This document shows, piece by piece, positions 44,472 through 52,623 of a DNA stretch of 64,000 nucleotides (positions are counted from its first letter, which is position 1; every line of letters begins with the position of its first letter). The translations under genes and the position numbers were made by a program. The stretch is from assembly GCA_022360315.1 (NCBI GenBank), contig JAKSDA010000027.1:46507-110506 (forward strand), read 5' to 3'. The notes beneath the pieces are model-generated. The model made no database searches. It worked only from the letters and a program-made list of their open reading frames with translations, and was not told the DNA's origin. This stretch comes from Pseudomonadota bacterium. Lineage in GTDB: Bacteria; Myxococcota_A; Polyangia; Haliangiales; Haliangiaceae.

Positions 44472-46040
44472 CCTGCGGACGCACCGAAATCCGATGTCCA
44501 TGCCGCGGTCGTCGGGCTCAAATCTGCCGCGCAGCGCGCAGCGCAAAAACCAGGCTCCATAGGCAAACGAGCCGCCTCGCACGATCTTGATGTTGGCGGC
44601 CGAGCCGGGTGGTCCCATGGGATCTCGGTCTATTTGCCCGGACGGCCGGTCCGGATAGCGGGCATACCAATCCCAACACCATTCCCATACGTTGCCGTGC
44701 ATGTCGTGCAGGCCCCAGGCATTGGGCTTCTTTCGACCCACTGGATGCGGTCTCTGATTCGAATTATTGTCGAACCAAGCATACTCGCCGAGCTGGCTCT
44801 CGTCATTGCCGAATGACCAGCACGTCTCTGTCCCGGCCCGACACGCATATTCCCACTCGGCCTCGGTGGGCAACCGATAGCCGTCTGCATCGATATTCCA
44901 CACCACGTCTCGGCCGTCGAAGCGATAACACAATTGTAGTCCATCCCGCTCCGATAACGCATTGCAGAACTGGACCGCGTCAAACCAGGACACATTGTTG
45001 ACTGGCAGTTCGGGCGAAGCTGTTTCGGGCCGACCGGGATCCTGTCCCATGACATCGGCATAGAGGCCCCGGGGTACGGTATACACCATGCAGCGAAACG
45101 CCGACACATAGACCCTATGCGCCGGCGTCTCATCGGACTCATCCGCGTCCTCATCGTGTGCAGCGCCCATCACCTCTGCACTGCCCATCACCAGCGATCC
45201 GGCCGGAATTTCGACCAGTGGAATGCCGTCCACTGCGAGAGACGTGGCCCGGGGCGAGGCCAGCGCGCCAGGCTCGCTGGCCTCGGCAGAAGACGCCGCC
45301 TCGGCGAGGGCATCACAGAATTGCTCCATGCTGGAAAAGCGCTCGTCTCGCTCCCACGCCAGCGCGCGAATCAGCACTGTCTCGAGCGGCTGTGGACAAT
45401 CCAGCGTGGTAATAAAACCGGCCGCGTCGCGCAATACGGTCATGGGCAAATCATGTCCGTACAGAATAAACGCCGCAGTCATGGCCAGGCCGTATACGTC
45501 CGCCCGCCCATCGGCATCCTGGGGCCGGTCGAGCTGCTCGGGAGCCGCGTACACAAACGTCCCCATGGCTCCAGTCCGGGTTCCACCCGTGGTGTCGGCT
45601 GCAGCGACCAGATCGAAATCGGTCAGCTTCGGTTCGCCCGAGGCCGAGAGCAAAATGTTGCCCGGATTGACGTCTCGATGGACATATCCTCGCCCATGGG
45701 CCCGGGCCAGTGTGCGGCCGATCCGCTCGATCACCGAGGCCAGTTGTTCGCGTCCCACGCGCTGTTCGAGCACGGCCTGGCGCAGATTGCCTCCCCGGGC
45801 CAGTTCCATGACAAAATAGTGATATCCTTCGTCTTCGCCATGCAGGTCGACAATTCGGATCACTCCTTCGTGATCCAGTTCGGCCATGATCCTGGCCCCG
45901 CGATAAAAACGGTCGACACGAAGCGGATCGCGGCCCAGCTCGCTGTGCAGTACTTTGACCGCCACCCGCTCGTTGCAGGTTTTGTCGAGAGACTCCCACA
46001 CGGTCGAAAAACCGCCCCGGCCGAGCATGCCGAGGAGCAA
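44448..46040 (-). CDS. Ser/Thr protein kinase fused to formylglycine-generating-enzyme-like domain
   Basis: 530 residues from the TTG at 46040. A CTG at 46058 with GGAG upstream would restore the usual 'GRYLLL' lead-in of such kinases and may be the true start. The kinase domain (1-250) has GRGGFSTVW and VAVK (Lys29). The catalytic loop reads HRDVNPGN, with Asn in place of the usual Lys, and the metal motif reads DFD instead of DFG (141-143), so activity may be altered. The FGE/SUMF1-like domain (about 275-525) has VEIPAGSLVMGS, VNNVSWFDAVQFCNAL, RLPTEAEWEYACRAG, GNVWEWCWDWY and IKIVRGGSF. No membrane helix is present. It follows the 580-residue gene directly, in one operon. Confidence 0.9.
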   Translation of the reverse strand: MLLGMLGRGGFSTVWESLDKTCNERVAVKVLHSELGRDPLRVDRFYRGARIMAELDHEGVIRIVDLHGEDEGYHYFVMELARGGNLRQAVLEQRVGREQLASVIERIGRTLARAHGRGYVHRDVNPGNILLSASGEPKLTDFDLVAAADTTGGTRTGAMGTFVYAAPEQLDRPQDADGRADVYGLAMTAAFILYGHDLPMTVLRDAAGFITTLDCPQPLETVLIRALAWERDERFSSMEQFCDALAEAASSAEASEPGALASPRATSLAVDGIPLVEIPAGSLVMGSAEVMGAAHDEDADESDETPAHRVYVSAFRCMVYTVPRGLYADVMGQDPGRPETASPELPVNNVSWFDAVQFCNALSERDGLQLCYRFDGRDVVWNIDADGYRLPTEAEWEYACRAGTETCWSFGNDESQLGEYAWFDNNSNQRPHPVGRKKPNAWGLHDMHGNVWEWCWDWYARYPDRPSGQIDRDPMGPPGSAANIKIVRGGSFAYGAWFLRCALRGRFEPDDRGMDIGFRCVRRSQGQAKE

Positions 46041-46070
46041 ATAGCGGCCATGTCCCAGTTGGTCTCCGGC

Positions 46071-47813
46071 TTAGAGTCGGCCGCCCTGGCGGATGTCCCG
46101 CTTGAGTTGAAGGATTTCTTCTGCCACCTTGTCGGTGCTGGCTCCGGCCTTTTGCAACGCGGCCTTGTGAGCGTAAGCGCACTCGAGAGACTGGCCGAGG
46201 CGGCGGATCTGTTGATCCTGGTAGCGCGGCTCCGGCGCCAGATAGTCGAGCCTGCGATCGCGGCCAGGCCCGAGCAGTCTGTCGACGAGCTCCCTGAACC
46301 GGGCCTGAACCGCGATTCTGTCCGCGGCTTCATCTGCGCGCACTCGCAGCCAGGTCAACGCCTCGGCCCCGACCGGAATGGGATCGCCGGCCGGGACGAC
46401 CCCGGCGATTCGATCGCGCGCGCGGTCGGCACAAAGCCAGGCCTGGGCAGGCGATCGCACCGGACTGGCAATCACCAGGACCGCTCGCGCGCAGGCCAGC
46501 GATTGGCGCAGGGCCAGCGATAGGTCTGCGCCTGTCCACGGCACCACAATCCCGGTCGCTCCCATCGATTCCAGCAAGGCGTGATACGACCGCGCCCAAT
46601 CGCCGCGATCGACGTGATGACAGATGGCAAACGGGACCCACTTGCGGGGTAGCACCGCGGCCACGACGACGTGATCGCGAAGCACCATACGAGCCAGCGC
46701 AACGGTGTTGTCGGTGACGCCGGTCATCACCACCAGAGCGCGACTGCCGGACAGGGCGCCGCTGAGCCGCCGGAGCCCGTCCATGGGCGAGGACACGCGT
46801 TCACTTGCCGAGGAAGCGGTCGAGTCGGCGAGCCCGGCCCGGCGCAGCCAGTCCTCTACCTCGCCGTCAAACTCCACGACACCGTCGAAACGGGCCTCGT
46901 GCAAAAGGGCCACATTGAGAATCACCCGGCGCATTCGCGCTGCATCGCCATCCTCGGCAAGCACGTAGACCTGCGCGTCCCGGCCATTGTGCAGCCTTTG
47001 CACCAGGCCGTCCACGAGCAGCCGTTCCTCGTCGTCCACATGTCCCGACGGCCATTCCGGCGCAGGCCATAAATCGGCCCGGAGCGGAGGCCCCATAGGC
47101 TCATCGGCGAGCTGGTCGGCGAGCTCGTCGGCAACCTCGGTCACCGCGCGGTTGGGCTGCTCTGCGGCCACATCAGCCAGCCATGCCGCGATATACCGCG
47201 GCCCACGCCAAAGTCGATATTGCTCCCAGCTGGTCGCGTTTAGGGCCTGCAGGGCGATCGCTGCAATCCGCGCATCACCCCGGCCAGCTTCGACCAGGTC
47301 GGCCACGCGGGCCTCGACGTGGTCGCGGGTGTCGAGGTCGTCGTCCGGGTCACCGATGCGATAGACATGGCTGCGCAGCGACCACAGATCCGGGGCTTTG
47401 GCCTGCAGGGCCAGATAGGCGTCATCGGCATCGGCGAGAGTTTTCCCGGTTATCACGATCACCGCGTGGTTGGACGGCGTCATCAGCCATTCGCGCTCGA
47501 TATTGAGCGCGCGCACAAGCTCGTGTTCGGTCGCCTCGCGCGGGTCGAATGCATCCATGAATACCCGCATCGACCGCACACTCGCCGACTGCACTGCGAT
47601 ATGCAATCCGTCGCGGCGTGAGTTGGCCAGCGGCAAAACCCGGCATTGCGCGGGCAATCGCCTGTGAATTGCCTTCTGCACCGGACCGGGACGATCGGTG
47701 AGCACTAGGTGAATACCGGCCGACTCATTGCACACCCGTTCGATCAGATCGACGATCTCGGCGCGACCGCGCCAGCCCAGCGTCTCAGTGGATCGTGCCA
47801 TCAGAATTGTCAT
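46071..47813 (-). CDS. Unknown 580-residue protein, middle gene of kinase operon
   Basis: 580 residues. The start overlaps the upstream P-loop gene by 29 bp, and the kinase frame opens at its TAA stop. A segment near 100-155 (ALNIEREWLMTPSNHAVIVI, then KAPDLWSLRSHVYRI) matches a motif common beside STAND-type NTPases and TPR sensors, in which 'APDLWSxRS' follows a predicted nucleotide-binding core. No Walker A is present here, but the upstream gene provides one. The second half (about 300-470) is alternating strand and helix (SRALVVMTGVTDNTVALA, DHVVVAAVLPRKWV, GATGIVVPWTG, RAVLVIASPV), like a Rossmann-type or TIR-like sensor. Function is not recognised. Confidence 0.75.
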   Translation of the reverse strand: MTILMARSTETLGWRGRAEIVDLIERVCNESAGIHLVLTDRPGPVQKAIHRRLPAQCRVLPLANSRRDGLHIAVQSASVRSMRVFMDAFDPREATEHELVRALNIEREWLMTPSNHAVIVITGKTLADADDAYLALQAKAPDLWSLRSHVYRIGDPDDDLDTRDHVEARVADLVEAGRGDARIAAIALQALNATSWEQYRLWRGPRYIAAWLADVAAEQPNRAVTEVADELADQLADEPMGPPLRADLWPAPEWPSGHVDDEERLLVDGLVQRLHNGRDAQVYVLAEDGDAARMRRVILNVALLHEARFDGVVEFDGEVEDWLRRAGLADSTASSASERVSSPMDGLRRLSGALSGSRALVVMTGVTDNTVALARMVLRDHVVVAAVLPRKWVPFAICHHVDRGDWARSYHALLESMGATGIVVPWTGADLSLALRQSLACARAVLVIASPVRSPAQAWLCADRARDRIAGVVPAGDPIPVGAEALTWLRVRADEAADRIAVQARFRELVDRLLGPGRDRRLDYLAPEPRYQDQQIRRLGQSLECAYAHKAALQKAGASTDKVAEEILQLKRDIRQGGRL

Positions 47814-48627
47814 CGGAGTCGACGAGGGTGCTCGGGCAATCGTCCATCAAGTCCTGGATGATGGGATGGACGTCGAGCCAGCCCGGATCATCTGGATACT
47901 CGACCACGGCAAGCGACTGGATGAGGCGACCCAGATCGTCCCGTTCGAGATCGGCAAAATCCGATCTGCTGTGCGCATTGTGGCGGACCGCCTCCAGGGT
48001 GGGCCGGTAGCGCTGCAAGAACGGGTTGTAATCGCTGCGCAGCTGGCGCAGCGCGGTCTCGAAGCACGCGGTATCGGCGCGCCGCTTGCTCAGTATGTCG
48101 GCGGTCTCAAACCCGTTCTGAAGGATGCGGCAGAGCTCGCGAAAATTGCCGCAGGAATAATAGAATACCCGGTCGAGCGCATTACCAGAAAAGTCCAGGT
48201 AGGTGTCGAGAGGCGCTCCGTCCAGCCGGCTGTTGATGAACTCGCGGAGAATTCCCAATCCCTCGTCCTGCAACTGTCCGTCCGGCCGGTCGAGAATCTT
48301 GACGTTGCCTAGGATCTCGGCATCCTGCCACAACGAGAACGCCGTGGTGGACTTGCCCGCGCCCTTGCCGCCGGTCACAAAATACTTGCCGGTCGCGCTG
48401 CCCTGGCGGAGCGCATGGCGCAGGCGGAGCCTGGGGTCGCTCGGCGCCACGTATCCGACGATCTCGGCGGGATCGATGTAATATTTCCAGTCGGTGGAAC
48501 TGGCGTGGACTTCCCGCGGCGGCAAGCCCCACCGCTGTCGCCAGATCGACCGCTGTTTGGCCAGGGGGTCGGGCACGAGCGGCCGATGGGCAAATCGCTC
48601 TTTCAGCGCCATGGGCGTGAGGCTCAT
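47785..48627 (-). CDS. P-loop protein (AAA/STAND-like, apparently lacking Walker B region)
   Basis: 280 residues. Walker A is clear (TGGKGAGKSTT). Later the protein has ILREFINSRLDGAP and FYYSCGNFRELCRILQNG, which look like the lid and sensor part of AAA/KAP-type ATPases. Only about 70 residues separate the two, where a Walker B strand and sensor 1 would normally lie, so the core may have been shortened. It is the first gene of a three-gene minus-strand operon with the 580-residue protein and the kinase-FGE fusion. A role as regulatory NTPase of that system is inferred. Confidence 0.78.
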   Translation of the reverse strand: MSLTPMALKERFAHRPLVPDPLAKQRSIWRQRWGLPPREVHASSTDWKYYIDPAEIVGYVAPSDPRLRLRHALRQGSATGKYFVTGGKGAGKSTTAFSLWQDAEILGNVKILDRPDGQLQDEGLGILREFINSRLDGAPLDTYLDFSGNALDRVFYYSCGNFRELCRILQNGFETADILSKRRADTACFETALRQLRSDYNPFLQRYRPTLEAVRHNAHSRSDFADLERDDLGRLIQSLAVVEYPDDPGWLDVHPIIQDLMDDCPSTLVDSDDNSDGTIH

Positions 48628-48702
48628 GGCTCCATCCTACACCGCCATGGCCGGGGCCGCATTGGCAGCAGCGAAACTGAAACGCATTCGTCGTGGAGAA
48701 AC

Positions 48703-48737
48703 TAGGCGTTTCTGTTGCGAGGGCAACGGCCGAGCCG
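48703..48737 (+). repeat. 35-bp dispersed repeat, copy 2
   Basis: This copy of the element at 43851-43885 is in opposite orientation and lies in the 141-bp gap upstream of the P-loop gene and downstream of the MYXO-CTERM gene. It can form the hairpin GTTGC-gagg-GCAAC. The two copies flank the kinase operon and the AgmX-like gene. Confidence 0.75.
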
Positions 48738-48768
48738 GCGGGTTTCGGCCCTTGGATCGGGGTTCAGG

Positions 48769-49164
48769 TCAGTCAGCCTGGCGGCGGCGGAGCCACCATG
48801 CGGTGAGCAGGCCCAAAAGAGCCAGCGGCAACGCCTGGGCGTTGCCACCGAGGTGGCAACCGCCCGGACGATCGATGACCTCGACCTGGGCCCACGGGCT
48901 CGTATTGCCGCCGAGATCGACCGCGCGCACGTCGAGGACAAAGTCGAGATCCTGGCCCTGGTCTTGAATTAGCCGACGTTCGATTGCTATCCCGGTCGCA
49001 GTCGGTTGCGAGGGCGGCCGAGTATCGACCTCTTGCTCGTTTGGGCCGAGTTGGTGAAGCGTCGGCTCGACGTACGAGCAAGCCTCGGCAGTGCGAGTCG
49101 GCACCAGCGCGAGCGACGCGGCCGCGAGTCCACAGAGCGAAACGAGTAGGTCTCTGGTGTGCAT
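48769..49164 (-). CDS. Small secreted protein with MYXO-CTERM-type tail
   Basis: 131 residues. An N-terminal signal peptide (LLVSLCGLAAASLALVPT) is followed by a short mature domain (LDFVLDVRAVDLGGNTSP) and a C-terminal sorting signal: Cys in PGGCHLGG, a hydrophobic helix ALPLALLGLLTAWWL and RRR. MYXO-CTERM tails direct proteins to surface anchoring in myxobacteria. Residues like VDLGGNTSPW suggest a single beta-sandwich domain. Function unknown. Confidence 0.85.
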   Translation of the reverse strand: MHTRDLLVSLCGLAAASLALVPTRTAEACSYVEPTLHQLGPNEQEVDTRPPSQPTATGIAIERRLIQDQGQDLDFVLDVRAVDLGGNTSPWAQVEVIDRPGGCHLGGNAQALPLALLGLLTAWWLRRRQAD

Positions 49165-49234
49165 GGATGATCTCCTCGATTACGAGGCAGACCGGGCGAA
49201 CTGGGCCTGACGCCCGAAAAAGCCCGACAAGGGC

Positions 49235-50905
49235 TCATTGGCTGGTTGTGCGCCGCCGGCGCAGTGCGATCACAACGGCCAGGGCAAAAACGAGCCAGCC
49301 GGCCGGCCGGCCAGCTCCATCGGCCGAGATGACACAACCGTAGATCACGACGTCCCTGTCGTCATGTACTTCGTCGCTGGGAAACTCCTCGCCACGGCAC
49401 AGTCGGTCGGCGTCGGTGTCCCCGCGCCGCGCCCCGAGTTCTTCGAGATTGCCAATAAACTGCTCGACGAGCTGGCGATCCGCCTCGATATCCGGGTCCT
49501 CGAACTCGGCGTTCCAGCCCTCGATCTCATTGTGGAGCGCGACCAGCTGTGACAGGGCACATTGGTAATCGCGCGCGGCCAGGCGCGTGGCCTCGCGCAA
49601 GCCGAGGTAAATATTGTACATGGCATAGTGCTCGGCCATGGCCTGGTGGCTCAAATAGATGTCCCGATCGGGCGGCACACCGGGATCGGCCGGATTGTCC
49701 ACCACGACCACTTGCTCCAACTCCTCCTCGGATCCGGGCAAACGGTAGGTCATGCGAATTCGAGCGACCTGGCCGGAATTGTCGAATCGCCCTTGGCGCG
49801 GCTGCATGGCGATAAACAGCGCACTGCCGCCGCCGCGACGACCGTTGGGATCGGGTGTGTCACTCTGCCGACTGGCCAGAAACACGCCCGGAATGAAAAG
49901 CGATCCCGACGAGCCCTGGTTGTTCCACAGCCGGGTCCCGACCACCTCACCAACCCGATAGGCCGACCCGGGTGTCACTTCGATACGCACCGATACCGCC
50001 AGCGGCTCCACGAAGTAGTCGATCTCGTCGACAAATACCTCTCGAATGGCCGGCGCATCCTCGAGAAAATAAAAATTGCCGGCGCCGCGCTCGGCTAGAC
50101 CGCGCATCAGCTCGACATTAAACCCCACACCCACCCCGATGGTGGTCAAACCGATGCCAGATGCGATGTGCTCGACCGCCATGTCCAGAATACTGGCGTT
50201 ATCAGTAATCCCCGCGGTTGCCAGGCCGTCGGACAACAATATGACCCGGTTTTGTCGATCGGCCTCGAATGCAGCCCCGGACAGCTCGAATCCGGTACGC
50301 AATCCGTCATGGATGTTGGTCGAGCCGCCCGCTCGCAAACTGTCGATCAGCTGGTGCAGCGCCGGGCGATCCAGCGAAGCGGTAAATTCAGCCGGCACAG
50401 AAACTCCACTGGAGTAGGTGACCACAGCCAGGCGATCGCCCTCCTCGAGCCGATCGACCAGCAAGTGCAAACCCTCCTGCACAAAGCCGATACGGTCCTC
50501 ATCCGCCATGGAACCCGAGGTATCGACCACAACCACCAGATTGAGTGGCCTGCGCTCGACTGTCGCCGGATCGACCGTCGTGTTCATGGCAACCTGGAGC
50601 GCGGCCTGGTAGTCGCCGTTTCGCCAATCGCGCCCGACCGACAACATGCCGTGCACACACAGAATCTGTCCGCAATCCGGGGCCGGCAGCTGGGTGTAGT
50701 GCTCACTGAAAAAACCGTTGGCGTCGAATGTGTTCTCGCCCGGGATGCCACCTGCGTCGAGAATGTTGCGAAACTGACCGATATCCTGGGCTCCGCCAAA
50801 ACCCACATTGCCATCCGGATCGGCAGACGCAACGTCAGCGTCTCCGCCGCCCATACAGGCCGTGCAGAAACCCCCAATAAAGACAACGAACGCGAATAGT
50901 TTCAT
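49235..50905 (-). CDS. Von Willebrand factor A domain protein, exported, MYXO-CTERM-type tail
   Basis: 556 residues from the ATG at 50905, which has AGGAG 8 nt upstream. The N-terminal signal (FAFVVFIGGFCTAC) may be cleaved at a Cys as a lipoprotein, though the lipobox is unusual. The VWA domain (about 120-290) has a complete MIDAS motif, DTSGS at 128-132, with GGSTNIHDGL and LLSDG for metal binding. A beta-sandwich and a helical part follow (SHQAMAEHYAMYNIYLGLRE). The last 35 residues (GCVISADG, a helix, RRRR) form a MYXO-CTERM-type signal. It is probably a surface adhesion or complex-assembly protein. It is divergent from dnaB. Confidence 0.87.
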   Translation of the reverse strand: MKLFAFVVFIGGFCTACMGGGDADVASADPDGNVGFGGAQDIGQFRNILDAGGIPGENTFDANGFFSEHYTQLPAPDCGQILCVHGMLSVGRDWRNGDYQAALQVAMNTTVDPATVERRPLNLVVVVDTSGSMADEDRIGFVQEGLHLLVDRLEEGDRLAVVTYSSGVSVPAEFTASLDRPALHQLIDSLRAGGSTNIHDGLRTGFELSGAAFEADRQNRVILLSDGLATAGITDNASILDMAVEHIASGIGLTTIGVGVGFNVELMRGLAERGAGNFYFLEDAPAIREVFVDEIDYFVEPLAVSVRIEVTPGSAYRVGEVVGTRLWNNQGSSGSLFIPGVFLASRQSDTPDPNGRRGGGSALFIAMQPRQGRFDNSGQVARIRMTYRLPGSEEELEQVVVVDNPADPGVPPDRDIYLSHQAMAEHYAMYNIYLGLREATRLAARDYQCALSQLVALHNEIEGWNAEFEDPDIEADRQLVEQFIGNLEELGARRGDTDADRLCRGEEFPSDEVHDDRDVVIYGCVISADGAGRPAGWLVFALAVVIALRRRRTTSQ

Positions 50906-51237
50906 GGTGTTTCTCCTGATAGCACGCGGTCTCTGCAGCGGCCGTGCCACGCGCTGAGGCCGGCGTCCTCCCGAGCGATAGAAGCGCTGTCCGCACCGGC
51001 GTCGAGACAAAAATGTCCGGACTTGAAGCGCAACCGCGAAGCGGATCATCCGGCCCGGTCAGCGATCCGGCAAGCCCCGGCAAAACCCCCGGCAAGGCGC
51101 GTTTGCAGCCGTGCCCCGACCGCCAGCCCTTTCACAGTCAATTGAAAACAAAGGAAAAAACACATGCCAGCGAGAAGATGCAAAGGGCCGGTCACCCTTG
51201 CCGTAGCCCGTGCAAAGCTGCACACTCTGCTGTGCAG
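50906..51237. other. Divergent gap upstream of dnaB and the VWA gene
   Basis: This 332-bp region separates two divergent genes and so should hold both promoters. I cannot assign -35/-10 boxes with confidence. The part nearest dnaB encodes the 25-codon leader listed at 51164-51241. Confidence 0.5.
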
Positions 51238-51241
51238 ATGA
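51164..51241 (+). CDS. Possible 25-residue leader peptide coupled to dnaB
   Basis: A good ribosome site (AAAGGA, 8 nt spacing) precedes ATG and 25 codons giving [20 protein letters not shown] plus TLLCR. The stop overlaps the dnaB start as ATGA. The dnaB ATG itself has no ribosome site, so coupling through this frame is plausible. The frame also contains a small hairpin, GTGCA-aagc-TGCAC. The peptide may have no function of its own. Confidence 0.45.
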   Translation: MPARRCKGPVTLAVARAKLHTLLCR

Positions 51242-52602
51242 CTGCGCGCGTCTTGCCGCATAGCCTGGAGGCCGAAGCGTCGGTTCTGGGGGGCATTTTG
51301 CTCCGCAACGAGGTGATCAGCCAGCTCGATACGCTCGATGAAGAGGCGTTTTACGACCCCAAGCACAAGGCTGTGTTCGCGGCGATGCGCCATCTTGAAG
51401 CCGCGGCCAAACCGATCGACGAGGTGACCCTGGAAGACGAACTCAGAAAGGCCGGACGCCTCGAATCGGTGGGCGGTATCTCGTTTTTATCCCGGCTCGC
51501 GCTCAAGGTCCCCACAGCTGATAATGTGGTTCACTACGCCACCATCATCCGCGACAAGCATTCGGCGCGGCGGCTTTTGATCGCGGCCTCGGAGATCGCC
51601 GCGCGCGGCTACGAGGAGCACGGCGATGTTCGGGATTATCTGGACGAGGCCGAAGCCAAGGTCTTCGAGGTCACCCAGGACAAAGGCAGCACCGGTCCCA
51701 AGCAGATAAAGACCCTGATCAGCACGGTCTTTCGCATCCTCGACGAGCGCTACGCCGCGCCGGGCCATGTCACCGGGGTTCCGACCGGGTTCAGCCAGCT
51801 GGACGATTGCACGGCCGGGTTGCAGCCCACCGAGCTCATCATCCTGGCCGCCCGCCCGGCCATGGGCAAGACGTCCCTGGCCCTGACCATCGCGCAGAAC
51901 TGTGCCCATCCAAAATTCGGCCGGTGGCCAGTCCTCATCTTTTCGCTCGAAATGTCGAGTTTGCAGCTGACCGAGCGCATGTTGTGCTCCGAAGCCGAGG
52001 TCGACTCCCAGGCGTTGCGGCGCGGCAAGCTGGAACGGCAGCAGATGAGCAATTTGACCCAGGCGGCGGCCAACATCTCGAATGCGCCCATCCTCATCGA
52101 CGACACCCCGGCCCTATCGCTGCGCGAGATACGGGCCCGATCGCGGCGTTTCATGGCCAACAAGGAACTTCTCGGCAATCACGATTGCGGTCTCATCGTC
52201 ATCGATTACCTGCAGCTCATGCGCGGTACCTCCCAGTCCAAGAGCTACAGTCGAGAGCAGGAGATCTCGGAGATCTCGCGCGGGCTCAAGGCTCTGGCCA
52301 GAGAGCTGCACTGCCCAGTGCTGGCTCTGTCGCAGCTCAACCGCAGCCTGGAATCGCGCACCGACAAGCGACCCCAGCTCTCGGATCTGCGCGAGTCGGG
52401 CGCTATCGAGCAAGATGCCGACCTGATCCTGTTCATCTATCGCGATGTGATTTACAACGAAGATACCGAAGAGCCCGACGTTGCCGAGATCATCCTGGGC
52501 AAGAACCGACACGGCCCGACCGACAAGGTGCGCGTCCACTTCGAAGGCCGCTATACCCGCTTCAACAATCTGTCTCGACGTGGCGAAAAGGAAGCGCGCT
52601 GA
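51238..52602 (+). CDS. dnaB: Replicative DNA helicase DnaB
   Basis: 454 residues, the usual length. The start [20 protein letters not shown] matches the normal DnaB N-terminus, although the frame is open from 50944. The N-terminal collar domain (to about 150) is followed by a linker and the RecA-type motor: Walker [12 protein letters not shown] near 203, FSLEMSS, the Walker B strand [10 protein letters not shown] and [12 protein letters not shown]. It forms the hexameric helicase that unwinds DNA ahead of the replication fork. The Ser/Thr kinase gene starts 21 bp downstream and may share its transcript. Confidence 0.96.
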   Translation: MTARVLPHSLEAEASVLGGILLRNEVISQLDTLDEEAFYDPKHKAVFAAMRHLEAAAKPIDEVTLEDELRKAGRLESVGGISFLSRLALKVPTADNVVHYATIIRDKHSARRLLIAASEIAARGYEEHGDVRDYLDEAEAKVFEVTQDKGSTGPKQIKTLISTVFRILDERYAAPGHVTGVPTGFSQLDDCTAGLQPTELIILAARPAMGKTSLALTIAQNCAHPKFGRWPVLIFSLEMSSLQLTERMLCSEAEVDSQALRRGKLERQQMSNLTQAAANISNAPILIDDTPALSLREIRARSRRFMANKELLGNHDCGLIVIDYLQLMRGTSQSKSYSREQEISEISRGLKALARELHCPVLALSQLNRSLESRTDKRPQLSDLRESGAIEQDADLILFIYRDVIYNEDTEEPDVAEIILGKNRHGPTDKVRVHFEGRYTRFNNLSRRGEKEAR

Positions 52603-52623
52603 AACGCCGCGGTTGCAAGGCCT

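Noticed and set aside
44448..46040. The FGE-like domain as activator of the sulfatase-fold enzyme at 25513
   Set aside because: That enzyme has Thr at the nucleophile position, which cannot become formylglycine, and the genes are 16 kb apart.
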